Source of the DNA: JBCDGZ01 sp038750655
Lineage (GTDB): Bacteria; Bacteroidota; Bacteroidia; Chitinophagales; Saprospiraceae
DNA length: 45,483 nt
Reading direction: 5' to 3'
NCBI GenBank assembly: GCA_038750655.1
Contig: JBCDGZ010000056.1
Location: 1 to 45,483 of the forward strand
Positions within the stretch are counted from its first letter, which is position 1. Each line of letters begins with the position of its first letter. Positions 16,688-24,773 of the stretch are shown piece by piece. The position numbers and the translations under genes are program-made. The notes beneath the pieces are model-generated. The model did not search any database, was not told where the DNA came from, and saw nothing but the letters and a program-made list of their open reading frames with translations.

Positions 16688-17233
16688 ATGGAGCATCAAT
16701 ATGTCTGCTTGCTGCGCGGCATCAATGTCAGTGGAAAGAACAAGATCAAAATGGCGGAGCTGAAACCCCAGCTACAATCGCTAGGCTTAGAGGAGGTACG
16801 GACCTACATCCAAAGTGGAAACATCGTTTTCAAAGCGAAAGCGGGGCAGTCGGCAGAATGGGCGGCTAAGATCAAAGCTATGATCCAGGAAGTCTGGGGT
16901 TTTGACATCAAGGTGATGTGTGTAGCCGAGGGCGACTTTAGAAACTTCCTACAGCAAAGTCCCTACTGGCCAGAAAAAGAGGAGGAGATCAAGTATTTGG
17001 CCTTTACCCTGATGACGGCCGTTCCGGAGGAGGAGCGCATGGCATTGTTGGAAGCCAAAAAGAAAGGAGAGGAGGATTTTAAAATTATTGGCCAAGGGCT
17101 TTATCTATATTGTCCCTACGGCTTTGGTCGCACCAAGCTGTCCAATAATGAAATTGAGCGGATTTTTAAATTAGGGGCGACGACCCGAAACTGGAAGACC
17201 ATGCAGCAACTAGAGGCGATGCTGAATGAATAA
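16688..17233 (+). CDS. DUF1697 domain-containing protein
   Basis: 181-residue cytoplasmic protein of the DUF1697 family, recognised by its N-terminal signature (YVCLLRGINVSGKNKIKMAEL), TYIQSGNIVF, and the C-terminal GFGRTKLSNNEIER and TTRNWKT motifs. Length matches the family (about 175-185). The biochemical function is unknown. It is the first of four plus-strand genes that overlap or abut (DUF1697, pseudouridine synthase, acetyltransferase, kinase). Its last codons overlap the next start by 8 bases, which points to a single transcript. Confidence 0.93.
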   Translation: MEHQYVCLLRGINVSGKNKIKMAELKPQLQSLGLEEVRTYIQSGNIVFKAKAGQSAEWAAKIKAMIQEVWGFDIKVMCVAEGDFRNFLQQSPYWPEKEEEIKYLAFTLMTAVPEEERMALLEAKKKGEEDFKIIGQGLYLYCPYGFGRTKLSNNEIERIFKLGATTRNWKTMQQLEAMLNE

Positions 17234-17909
17234 GCTGGAAATCATATACCAGGATGAGCACTTGGTCGCCATCAATAAACCGCACGGTCTGCTGGTGCAT
17301 CGCAGCAATATTGCCGCCGAGGCTGATGAGTTTGCCCTGCAAATATTGAGGGATCAGTTGCGGGCCTATGTTCATCCGGTACATCGGCTGGATCGCAAGA
17401 CTTCGGGGTTGCTGCTCTTTGCCCTTGATGCAGCAACGGCGGCGGCCTTACAGGCGGCCTTCGCCGCCAAGCAAATTGCCAAGCGGTACCTGGCGATTGT
17501 ACGCGGTTATTTTCCCACTACCATTACCCTAGACTATGCGCTGACTAATGATCGGCAAAAAAAACAGGAAGCCATTACGCATTTTCGCTGTCTGAAAACT
17601 ACAGAGTTGCCCATTCCCTTTGGTAAGCATACCACCTCGCGCTACTCTTTAATTGAGGCCATACCGGAGACGGGCCGTCAGCATCAGATTCGAAAGCATT
17701 GCAGCCACTTGCAACATCCTATCATCGGAGATCGGCCGCATGGATGCAATAAACAAAACCGACTATTCAAAGAGCGTTGGCAAATGATGCGGATGTTGCT
17801 GCACGCCGCTGATCTACAACTCCAACATCCCCGCACCGCAGAAGACCTTCATCTAACCGCCGCCGTCAGTCCAACTTTTGAGCGGATGCAACAAATATTG
17901 CAATTATGA
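17226..17909 (+). CDS. truC: RluA-family tRNA pseudouridine synthase (TruC-like)
   Basis: 227-residue pseudouridine synthase. The catalytic motif HRLDRKTSG carries the essential Asp56. An N-terminal KPHGLLVHRS and a central RYLAIVRG plus GRQHQIRKH complete the RluA fold. The LLVHRS motif, the ALQILRDQL helix and the lack of an S4 domain resemble E. coli TruC, which makes pseudouridine 65 in tRNA-Ile and tRNA-Asp. The exact target in this organism is inferred. It overlaps the preceding gene by 8 bases and the following gene by 4 (ATGA-type junction at 17906-17909). Confidence 0.88.
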   Translation: MNKLEIIYQDEHLVAINKPHGLLVHRSNIAAEADEFALQILRDQLRAYVHPVHRLDRKTSGLLLFALDAATAAALQAAFAAKQIAKRYLAIVRGYFPTTITLDYALTNDRQKKQEAITHFRCLKTTELPIPFGKHTTSRYSLIEAIPETGRQHQIRKHCSHLQHPIIGDRPHGCNKQNRLFKERWQMMRMLLHAADLQLQHPRTAEDLHLTAAVSPTFERMQQILQL

Positions 17910-18421
17910 AAATTTTATTAAAAACGGAGCGCCTAATTTTGAGAGAATTCGAGCTGAGCGATGCACCCTTCATCTTTGAATTGCTCAACTCGCCGGGCTG
18001 GCTGCAATACATCGGTGATCGGGGGATAAAAACCCTGAAGGATGCTGAGCATTACTTGTCGAATCGCTTGATTCCCAGTTACGCCAAGTGGGGCTTTGGT
18101 TTCTACGTTTGTCTGGATCGGGAGACAGGGCAGCCGGTAGGAACCTGTGGTTTGGTGGATCGAGAAGGATTGGAGGATGTGGACATTGGCTATGCTCTTT
18201 TGCCAGCGTTCGAGGGGCAAGGGTTTGCCTTCGAATCCACTGCAGCGATGGCGGAGTATGCCAAAGAAATTCTGGGTATCAAGCGGCTGGTGGCCATCAC
18301 CACGAAGGATAATGAGCGCTCTATTCACTTACTCGAAAGGTTGGATTTTCATCACGATGGGCAAGTGCAGCTTCCGGGAGATAATGAAGTGTTGAATCTA
18401 TATGTTAATGTAAAGACGTGA
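17906..18421 (+). CDS. GNAT family N-acetyltransferase (RimJ/RimL-like)
   Basis: 171-residue acetyl-CoA-dependent acetyltransferase. It begins with the RimJ/RimL-type strand (LLKTERLILREFELSDAPFI), followed by GTCGLVDREGLEDVDIGYAL, the acetyl-CoA-binding P-loop region (EGQGFAFEST) and the C-terminal AITTKDNERSIHLLERLDF motif. The substrate, whether protein N-terminus or small molecule, cannot be told. It overlaps both neighbours by 4 bases. Confidence 0.9.
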   Translation: MKILLKTERLILREFELSDAPFIFELLNSPGWLQYIGDRGIKTLKDAEHYLSNRLIPSYAKWGFGFYVCLDRETGQPVGTCGLVDREGLEDVDIGYALLPAFEGQGFAFESTAAMAEYAKEILGIKRLVAITTKDNERSIHLLERLDFHHDGQVQLPGDNEVLNLYVNVKT

Positions 18422-19368
18422 AAGCAAGTGTCCAACCCTATTACAGCCCCAAACTTTTGGCCGAAGCCTGTTCGCATTATCAGCTGAATGGAGATCAGGC
18501 CAAATTGTTACGGGAAAATAGCAATCTGGTTTTCGACTGTGGCGATCAAGTTTTGCGCTTGACCCATTCTTCGGTGCGACGTATTGAAGATATGCAGGTG
18601 GAACTGGAGTGGTTGATTGATCTTAAAAATCGAGGCTTACCTGTTGTTCATTTGGTACCTTCTCTGACGGGGCGATTCTTTGTTCAAATTACAGTCGGCG
18701 ATACCTATTTCACGGCAACCTGTTTCCAAAAAATCTATGGTCGGAAAATAAACAAAGACGATTGGACCGCCAGTCATTTCAGATTGCTTGGAACCCTGGC
18801 TGCCCAGTTGCACAAAGCGGCCAACGATTTTTCCTATCCTTCTAAAATCGTTTATCCCCACTGGAATGAGACCGCCGATTATTTTCACTCCCGTCACCTT
18901 CCAGAAGATGAACGTCGATTGCCTGCGCTACACGATCAACTCATTGATCAATTCGCCAATTATCCAAAGACTCCCGAAAATTACGGTCTTATTCATTATG
19001 ACATCCATCACGGCAATTACCTGCTGACCCCTAAGCAGGGTCTGATCCTTTTCGATTTTGAGATGACCTGTAAAGCCTGGTTTATGAAAGATATTGCTGC
19101 CCTTTTTTACTATGCCCTCAATTATGATCCAACTACTGAAGCCCTTCTTCCTCATTTTTGGCAAGCTTATGAGGCATTGAAGCCCATTTCTGCTCAAGAG
19201 AAAGAATGGTTGCCGGCCTTACTGCTCTATCGTGATTTAATGGTGTTGGGGTATATCCTTGATGTTTGGGACCATCGTGGGCAATTGACAGCGCAACAGC
19301 GGCAGTATACGGATCGACTGGAAAAAAGTATTGCGCGCCGGGCGGGCCAGCTGGGCTGGGCCATGTAG
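18418..19368 (+). CDS. APH-type phosphotransferase (aminoglycoside/choline kinase-like fold)
   Basis: 316-residue kinase-like protein. The catalytic loop HYDIHHGN contains Asp195 and Asn200, and the metal-binding DFE motif (Asp213) follows in LILFDFEM. The N-terminal lobe is short. Sequences of this type include RdoA/SrkA-like, homoserine kinase II-like and choline kinase-like enzymes, and the substrate is not decidable from sequence. It starts with GTG at 18418, inside the stop codon of the acetyltransferase gene (GTGA), so translational coupling is likely. It converges with the PD40 lipoprotein gene, leaving only 3 bases between them. Confidence 0.88.
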   Translation: MKASVQPYYSPKLLAEACSHYQLNGDQAKLLRENSNLVFDCGDQVLRLTHSSVRRIEDMQVELEWLIDLKNRGLPVVHLVPSLTGRFFVQITVGDTYFTATCFQKIYGRKINKDDWTASHFRLLGTLAAQLHKAANDFSYPSKIVYPHWNETADYFHSRHLPEDERRLPALHDQLIDQFANYPKTPENYGLIHYDIHHGNYLLTPKQGLILFDFEMTCKAWFMKDIAALFYYALNYDPTTEALLPHFWQAYEALKPISAQEKEWLPALLLYRDLMVLGYILDVWDHRGQLTAQQRQYTDRLEKSIARRAGQLGWAM

Positions 19369-19371
19369 CAG

Positions 19372-20361
19372 CTATTGGTATTTCTTTTTCATTTCTTTAA
19401 TAAAGTCTGCTTTCATGTAGTAAATATTCTGCTGTCCATTATCATAGCTATCGTACTTCTTCCTGATGGCTTGGACATCCGAAGGAGGCTTGGCGTAATA
19501 GGTCTCCTGGAGGCGGTTGCTGGCGAAGATGAAGAAGCGGCCGTCGGTGGTAACGTAAGGACACATCTCGTTGTATTTGGTATTGATGGGGCGACCTAAG
19601 TTTTCGGGGCTTGTCCATTGGCCATTAAGCTTGAAGCTGATGTAAAAGTCGCCGCTACCGAAGCCTCCCTGGCGATAGGAGCGAAAGATGAGGTAGGACT
19701 CGTCGGGAGCGATGAAGGGATCAGCATCGTGTCGAGGCGATTCAATAGGGGCACCCAAAGGCTCCATGACATAGCCACTATCCTGCTGGGTGGCCTTGAA
19801 TAAATCACCCGTTGGTGCACTATTAAAGTAGAGCGTACCGTCCTGAGTAGCGGAGCAAAAATAATGCTCTTCGTGTGGCCCTTTGATCGGTATGGCGACC
19901 GGTGTAGCCCAGCCATCCCCCTCTCTTTGCGTATACCAAACTTTAGAACCTGGTCTTTTCTGCCCCTTCTGATAAGGCGGTCTGGAACAATAGTAAACGC
20001 CTTTTCCGTCCGGATGAAAGAGGGGATCAAACTCTGCTGTTTGACCGGAGAAAGGAAGCATTTCGGGGGGGCTCCAAGTGTTGTCCGCTTGTAGGCGAGT
20101 AGACATCAGTACATCAAATTGGGGAATGCTGATGGTGTAGAGAAATTCACTGCCATCGGCATTGAAGGTGCCGTTGTATTCACCGAAGCGCGTAGAGATA
20201 AAATCCGGCAGCAGCAGCTGTGGCGTTTCGGTAGCCGTGATTCCGAAATAAGGATCAGTAGGGGCGGGGGGAAGACGGGAGGTTGAAGTTTCAGAAGGAG
20301 GAGATGGCGCAATACACTGTATCAATAATAAGAGACAAAGGAGAAAAATGGGTTGGCGCAT
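19372..20361 (-). CDS. PD40/TolB-like beta-propeller lipoprotein
   Basis: 329-residue predicted lipoprotein: the signal peptide ends in a lipobox with Cys16 (LLLLIQC). The body contains repeated WD40-like PD40 motifs, such as FDPLFHPDGKGVYYCSRPP, HDADPFIAPDESYLIFRS and EMCPYVTTDGRFFIFAS, which build a beta-propeller like that of TolB. Related Bacteroidota proteins are annotated as exo-alpha-sialidase-like or TolB-like, but catalytic residues cannot be assigned. It is transcribed away from the RiPP precursor gene. Their 201-base shared upstream region may carry both promoters. Confidence 0.82.
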   Translation of the reverse strand: MRQPIFLLCLLLLIQCIAPSPPSETSTSRLPPAPTDPYFGITATETPQLLLPDFISTRFGEYNGTFNADGSEFLYTISIPQFDVLMSTRLQADNTWSPPEMLPFSGQTAEFDPLFHPDGKGVYYCSRPPYQKGQKRPGSKVWYTQREGDGWATPVAIPIKGPHEEHYFCSATQDGTLYFNSAPTGDLFKATQQDSGYVMEPLGAPIESPRHDADPFIAPDESYLIFRSYRQGGFGSGDFYISFKLNGQWTSPENLGRPINTKYNEMCPYVTTDGRFFIFASNRLQETYYAKPPSDVQAIRKKYDSYDNGQQNIYYMKADFIKEMKKKYQ

Positions 20362-20422
20362 GGGTTGGTTTTTGGTATTAACTGTTCTGAGTAGGGGGAT
20401 TATTATTGTACACTATAAATAT

Positions 20423-20454
20423 CTTTATAACACATAAGTTATACACTTATAAAG
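20423..20454. repeat. AT-rich inverted repeat upstream of the RiPP precursor
   Basis: CTTTATAA (20423-20430) and TTATAAAG (20447-20454) are perfect inverted copies, with further A/T symmetry between them. It lies between the divergent PD40 gene and the precursor gene, and could be an operator or just promoter-region AT bias. Confidence 0.35.
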
Positions 20455-20512
20455 GATTGCTATAAGCGATGTTGTTACCTTTTACGATCGACTGCACTCC
20501 GTAGTTGTAATT

Positions 20513-20530
20513 ATTCCAAAATTTTGGAAT
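20513..20530. promoter_or_regulatory. Perfect 18-bp palindrome upstream of the RiPP precursor start
   Basis: ATTCCAAAA followed directly by TTTTGGAAT forms a loop-free 18-bp palindrome, 32 bases before the precursor start codon. Its form suits a dimeric regulator binding in the 5' untranslated region. No regulator gene sits in the cluster, so the factor is unknown. Confidence 0.45.
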
Positions 20531-20562
20531 GCCTATTTTCTCATCAAACCATTCTTTTTATT

Positions 20563-20928
20563 ATGACTCAAAACGGAAATTCAAGCGCAGTTGACATCAT
20601 TGGTAAAGTTACTGCAAAAGCTCAAGCCGATGCCGACTTCAGAAGTCAGTACGTAAAAAATCCTAAAGAGGTTTTAGCAGAGGCAGGTCTGAACATTCCT
20701 GATGACGTGAGAGTTCATATCATCGTTGGTAACCCAACCAACGGTGATATTCCTTCCAGCACTGCTCACGATGTTTACCTCGTCGTTCCTCAGGTTTCTG
20801 AGCACATCGGTGATCAGTCGTTAGCCTCAGCTGCCTCCGCAAGTTGCACTGGAACAGCTAGTACTTGCTTCTGCCTCCCATCTACTGCTAGTTGTGCTTC
20901 TACTGCATCTACGCAGTCTTGCAGCTAA
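20563..20928 (+). CDS. NHLP/proteusin-type RiPP precursor peptide with Cys/Ser/Thr-rich core
   Basis: 121-residue precursor. The leader (about residues 1-91) has the nitrile-hydratase-alpha-like NHLP pattern: a helical KVTAKAQADADFRSQYVKNP, then KEVLAEAGLNIPDDVRVHII and the HDVYLVVPQ strand. Canonical NHLP leaders end near L-x-x-V-A-G-G; here the equivalent stretch is DQSLASAASAS, so cleavage near residues 90-93 is likely but not fixed. Taking residues 92-121 as core, the 30 residues contain 5 Cys (95, 102, 104, 111, 120), 15 Ser/Thr and 5 Ala. The SASC and STCFC segments recall azole-forming cores of thiopeptides. Short STAS/TAST motifs repeat with Cys. I start at the Met of MTQNGNSSAV; an upstream in-frame Met at 20524 adds a non-leader-like, hydrophobic N-terminus. 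All six following genes fit as modifying or processing proteins. Confidence 0.9.
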   Translation: MTQNGNSSAVDIIGKVTAKAQADADFRSQYVKNPKEVLAEAGLNIPDDVRVHIIVGNPTNGDIPSSTAHDVYLVVPQVSEHIGDQSLASAASASCTGTASTCFCLPSTASCASTASTQSCS

Positions 20929-20941
20929 AATTTTTAGGCCA

Positions 20942-20970
20942 GTAAATACCAAGGCAACAAAAGTATTTAC
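20942..20970 (+). other. First of two hairpins between precursor and enzyme genes
   Basis: GTAAATAC (20942-20949) and GTATTTAC (20963-20970) are perfect inverted repeats around a 13-nt loop, starting 14 bases after the precursor stop. It is AT-rich and has no following U-tract, so it is more likely to protect or process the mRNA end than to terminate. Confidence 0.45.
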
Positions 20971-20981
20971 AGACAATTTGA

Positions 20982-21003
20982 TCCCACTCCCGTAGGAGTG
21001 GGA
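20982..21003 (+). terminator. Hairpin between precursor and cyclodehydratase genes, possible leaky terminator
   Basis: A perfect 9-bp stem (TCCCACTCC at 20982-20990, GGAGTGGGA at 20995-21003) with a CGTA tetraloop is followed by the pyrimidine-rich ATCTCTTCCCTTT rather than a clean U-run. This is what one expects for partial termination or 3'-end stabilisation, letting the precursor be made in excess of its enzymes. The next gene starts 36 bases later. Confidence 0.6.
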
Positions 21004-21038
21004 ATCTCTTCCCTTTACAAAACTTAATCGAAAAATTC

Positions 21039-23288
21039 ATGCAAGTCCCACAATTCAAAAGTCATATTCATCCCTCCATCATCGAAGAAGACAAACTCAT
21101 TCTCAGCTCTGAATTTGGGCAACAACTACTCACTGGTAAATCTTTGGTTCATGTAGTAAAGCATATGAGAGAAAGCGAAACGGTTGATGAAATAATCAAT
21201 AAGCTAGAGGGAGTCGTCGACGCTGCGCAAGTTCATTACGTCCTTGCTGTTTTGGAAACTAAAAAATATGCCTCTATTCCCGAGAGGCGAATGAGCGAGG
21301 CCGAGTCTGCCTTTTGGAGTTCGATGGGCGTTGATGAAACCAAGGTGATTGACAAAAAGAAATCAACCAAGATTAAGCTGTATAGTTTTGGTAAAACACC
21401 GATAGACTATTTGGCGGATGAGTTGAAAGCGCAGTCTTTTACGGTAGTCGAGCAAAAAGAGAATTTTGCGCTCTTACTAACAGATGATTATCTACGATCT
21501 GGGCTCATCGAAAAAGCGCGTGCGCTATGGAAGCAGGGCATTCCTTTTTTTGTTTGTAAACCCAATGGAGTAGAAACCTGGCTCGGCCCCATTTTCAACC
21601 CTCCCCATACGGCCTGCTTCGACTGTCTCACGCAACGCTTGATTGCTAATCGCGATATTGAAGTGTACCTCAAAGAAACGGGAATTATTGATTCCCCATT
21701 GGTGACCAAAAGCAGTCTGCTCTCTACCCGGAATGCAGGGCTGCAAATGGCCTTGACAGAAATTTCTAAATTCATAGTCATGGGGAAAAGTGACCAACTC
21801 GAAAATGGATTGATCACCTTTAATCATGCTACCTTACAGTCGGCCCACCATACCGTCGTTAAGAGACCCCAATGCCCCACTTGCGGAGAAGCCCAGTACC
21901 GAGAGACCAGTCGCTTACCCGAGAAGATCGCCTTTCAATCCAGCCCCAAAAACTTTATTGATGGCGGGCATCGCTCGGTAACGGCTCGCGAAACTTACCA
22001 ACGCTTCAAACATTTGATTAGCCCCATCAGCGGCATCGTTAATAAACTGGAACGGATCACCTCCGAAAGCGATGAGCTTCAGCACGTTTTTATTTCGGGA
22101 CAAAACATGGCGATCAAGACCAACAGTTTTAAATCGCTTCGTAAAAATCTGAGAAGTAATAGTTGTGGAAAAGGCGTGACGGAGATTCAGGCGAAAGTGA
22201 GTGCGATAGGGGAAGCCATTGAACGCTACTCGGGTGTTTTTCGGGGAGAGGAACCTCGGATCAAAGCCAGCTATCGTTCCCTGGGTACAGCAGCTATTCA
22301 CCCCAATGACTGTATGCTTTTTAGTAAGGAGCAGTACGATCAGCGGGACCATTGGAATGGCTTGGAAAGTCACTTCAATGTTATTCCGGTTCGGCTGGAT
22401 GAGGCGGCGGAAATTGATTGGAGTCCGCTGTGGTCGGTGAGTCGACAGGACTATGTTTATCTGCCTTCGGCGTATTGCTATTACAGCCATCCTGAAAACG
22501 GAAAAGCGGGCTTCTTTTGCGCGCCGGATTCCAACGGCTGTGCGGCGGGGAACACCAGAGAGGAAGCTATTCTGCAAGGCTTTTTGGAATTGATTGAAAG
22601 AGACAGCGTCTGCTTGTGGTGGTACAATCGCTTACGGATGCCTCGCTTGGATTTGGATAGTTTTCAGGATGCCTACGCCAACCAACTCCGTACTTACCAC
22701 AAGAGTCGTCACCGTGATTTGTGGGTGTTAGACTTGACAGCAGATAGTGGTATCCCAGCATTCATCGCCATCTCAGCGCGAAATGATCGGATGGATTTTC
22801 AAGATATTGTTTTCGCTCCGGCGGCGCATTTGGACCCTCGGGTCGCTTTGCGCCGGGCGCTCACCGAACTCAATCAAATGATGCCTTCGGTAGACAGTGA
22901 TTTGCCCAAAGGAGAATATTGGTATGATGATCCCGAAACGGTCAAGTGGTGGCGTACCAGCACTACAGAAAACCAACCCTATCTGCTTCCTGATAACAGT
23001 CAGCCGCCTCGAAAGTTGGAGGACTTCAAGCAATTATCCACCACCGACATTAAAGACGATTTGGCCTACTGCTGCGAAGTGGTTGATCGAATGGGATTGG
23101 AGATGCACATCCTGGATCAAACGCGTCCCGACATTGGACTCTACGTCGTCAAAGTGGTGATCCCTGGCTTGCGTCACTTCTGGGCTCGCTACGCCTCCGG
23201 CCGCCTCTATGATGTGCCTGTCAAAATGGGCTGGCTCCCCACGGCGAAAAAAGAAAGCGAGCTGAACCCCATTTCCATGTTTATCTAA
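21039..23288 (+). CDS. Fused TOMM cyclodehydratase: leader-binding E1-like domain + YcaO
   Basis: 749-residue enzyme that turns Cys (and possibly Ser/Thr) of the precursor into azolines, using ATP. The N-terminal part is the 'TOMM precursor leader peptide-binding' half. Residues 1-85 look like a winged-helix RiPP recognition element, followed by an E1/ThiF-like region with a zinc site from two Cys pairs (Cys193/Cys196 in TACFDC, Cys279/Cys282 in QCPTC). From about residue 345 it is a YcaO domain with ATP/Mg motifs: KVSAIGEAIERYSG (Glu392, Glu395), NGCAAGNTREEAI (500-511) and FLELIERDSVCLWWYN (515-530). Many azoline-forming YcaO proteins end in a PxPxP tail; this one ends NPISMFI, which lacks it. 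The gene is followed after 10 bases by the SagB dehydrogenase. Confidence 0.93.
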   Translation: MQVPQFKSHIHPSIIEEDKLILSSEFGQQLLTGKSLVHVVKHMRESETVDEIINKLEGVVDAAQVHYVLAVLETKKYASIPERRMSEAESAFWSSMGVDETKVIDKKKSTKIKLYSFGKTPIDYLADELKAQSFTVVEQKENFALLLTDDYLRSGLIEKARALWKQGIPFFVCKPNGVETWLGPIFNPPHTACFDCLTQRLIANRDIEVYLKETGIIDSPLVTKSSLLSTRNAGLQMALTEISKFIVMGKSDQLENGLITFNHATLQSAHHTVVKRPQCPTCGEAQYRETSRLPEKIAFQSSPKNFIDGGHRSVTARETYQRFKHLISPISGIVNKLERITSESDELQHVFISGQNMAIKTNSFKSLRKNLRSNSCGKGVTEIQAKVSAIGEAIERYSGVFRGEEPRIKASYRSLGTAAIHPNDCMLFSKEQYDQRDHWNGLESHFNVIPVRLDEAAEIDWSPLWSVSRQDYVYLPSAYCYYSHPENGKAGFFCAPDSNGCAAGNTREEAILQGFLELIERDSVCLWWYNRLRMPRLDLDSFQDAYANQLRTYHKSRHRDLWVLDLTADSGIPAFIAISARNDRMDFQDIVFAPAAHLDPRVALRRALTELNQMMPSVDSDLPKGEYWYDDPETVKWWRTSTTENQPYLLPDNSQPPRKLEDFKQLSTTDIKDDLAYCCEVVDRMGLEMHILDQTRPDIGLYVVKVVIPGLRHFWARYASGRLYDVPVKMGWLPTAKKESELNPISMFI

Positions 23289-23298
23289 ATTCCTTTTC

Positions 23299-24744
23299 AT
23301 GCTTACTATAAATGATAATGCCGTTCAGCTAATGACAGATGTTTTCAAGCTCTCCTTCCGGCCGGGCATTCAGATCAAAGACCAGACTACGACTGCTTTG
23401 GCCTTGAGGAATGGCCAGTACGAACGGCGAATTGAAAACCTGAGTCCCGAGGTCATCCAGGCCCTCAGCCTGGTTGCAGAAGGCCGCTTTTCAAAAGAGG
23501 AGCTTTCCGAGCAGGTCTTCCGTAAAGGAGGACTGGGGGCCCTCAGCCTTTTTCACTACAACCTCATTGTACTCGACCAGGCTTGCCTAATCGACTATAT
23601 CCTGTACATCGACAACGAACCGTACTGCCGCTACGAGAATATGATCGGAGAAACGACCTTTACTGATGAACAGCTACACCGCCAGCGTTTCCAACTTTCT
23701 TCCTTTGCTTTCCTCAGACGTCAGCAGCAACACTTTGTCTTGGAATCCGCCAACAGTACTGTAAAGCTCACTTTCCTATCATCCAAAGCCCTTGACTTAC
23801 TGGCTGGCCTTTCCAACTTCGGAGACCTCACCCGCTTCACCCAGCAAAGTTCTCTAGATCAAAAAGAAGCCCTGGCCTTCCTCTCCGCACTGGCCACCGG
23901 CGGCTTCCTGGAATTTGAATACGATCAATCCTCGCAAGAGCTGTCGGAGCTGTGGAACTTCCACGACTTGCTCTTCCATTCCCGCAGCCGATACGGCCGA
24001 CACAATAAAGTAAGCGGAGGCAACTATCGCTTCATCGGCCGCAGGCCGCCGAAGGCCCCCAAGCGAGCCATGCCCCATGCATTGAAGCACATTCCGCTCG
24101 CCGTCCCTAGGCCAGAGACATTGCGCCATTCGCAAAGCCTGGCGGAGTGCATGGATAAAAGAAAATCTGATAGAGTATTTGGTGGTATGGATTTGCAGAC
24201 CTTGGGGCATTTTCTCTACCGTTGCCTCCACGTCAAAGGCAGTCGCCCCTATCTAGTAGAAGCGAGAGGGCAGCAGCAAGAGATCGAAATCCTCAGTGCC
24301 CCTTATCCCTCCGGCGGTGGGATGTATGAGATTGATTTTTATTTGACCATTAATGACTGTGAAGGTTTGGCCCCTGGGTTTTATTACTACAATGGTTTTG
24401 AACACCAACTGTCCCTGCTCGCGGAGAAAAACGAACAGACCGAATTGATGTTAATGTACGCCAGAATTTGTGCGGGTATTACCGACTCACCGCCTTTGCT
24501 GATCACCTTTGCCGCAGATTTTGCCCGTATGTTTTGGAAATACGAATCGATGGCCTACGCCGCCATTTTAAAAAACGTCGGGGTCATTTACCAAACCCTG
24601 TACTTAGTGGCTACCGATATGGGCCTAGGCAGCTGTGCCATTGGAAATGGAAATGTAGAAGTCTTTAAGAAGCTGACCAATTTCCCATTATTACAAGAAA
24701 GCTCTTTAGGAGAATTTATTTTAGGAACCCCCATCAAGGAGTAA
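23299..24744 (+). CDS. SagB/ThcOx-type FMN-dependent azoline dehydrogenase
   Basis: 481-residue flavoenzyme expected to oxidise azolines to azoles on the precursor. The C-terminal ~200 residues form the nitroreductase-like FMN domain (RKSDRVFGG at 288-296, YPSGGGMYEIDFYL, GFYYYNGFEH, YESMAYAAILKNVGVIYQ, DMGLGSCAIGNG). The N-terminal ~220 residues contain winged-helix-like segments. Between them lies FHDLLFHSRSRYGRHN, a motif typical of the long SagB forms. The length suits the long two-part SagB class seen in TOMM clusters. It sits 10 bases after the cyclodehydratase and 29 bases before the radical SAM gene, so it is part of one operon. Confidence 0.92.
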   Translation: MLTINDNAVQLMTDVFKLSFRPGIQIKDQTTTALALRNGQYERRIENLSPEVIQALSLVAEGRFSKEELSEQVFRKGGLGALSLFHYNLIVLDQACLIDYILYIDNEPYCRYENMIGETTFTDEQLHRQRFQLSSFAFLRRQQQHFVLESANSTVKLTFLSSKALDLLAGLSNFGDLTRFTQQSSLDQKEALAFLSALATGGFLEFEYDQSSQELSELWNFHDLLFHSRSRYGRHNKVSGGNYRFIGRRPPKAPKRAMPHALKHIPLAVPRPETLRHSQSLAECMDKRKSDRVFGGMDLQTLGHFLYRCLHVKGSRPYLVEARGQQQEIEILSAPYPSGGGMYEIDFYLTINDCEGLAPGFYYYNGFEHQLSLLAEKNEQTELMLMYARICAGITDSPPLLITFAADFARMFWKYESMAYAAILKNVGVIYQTLYLVATDMGLGSCAIGNGNVEVFKKLTNFPLLQESSLGEFILGTPIKE

Positions 24745-24773
24745 AGCCTCGCTTTTTCCACAAAAAAACAGAT

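Noticed and set aside
20524..20562. Longer N-terminus for the RiPP precursor starting at 20524
   Set aside because: The added 13 residues overlap the palindrome and are not leader-like; the Met at 20563 begins the recognisable NHLP pattern.
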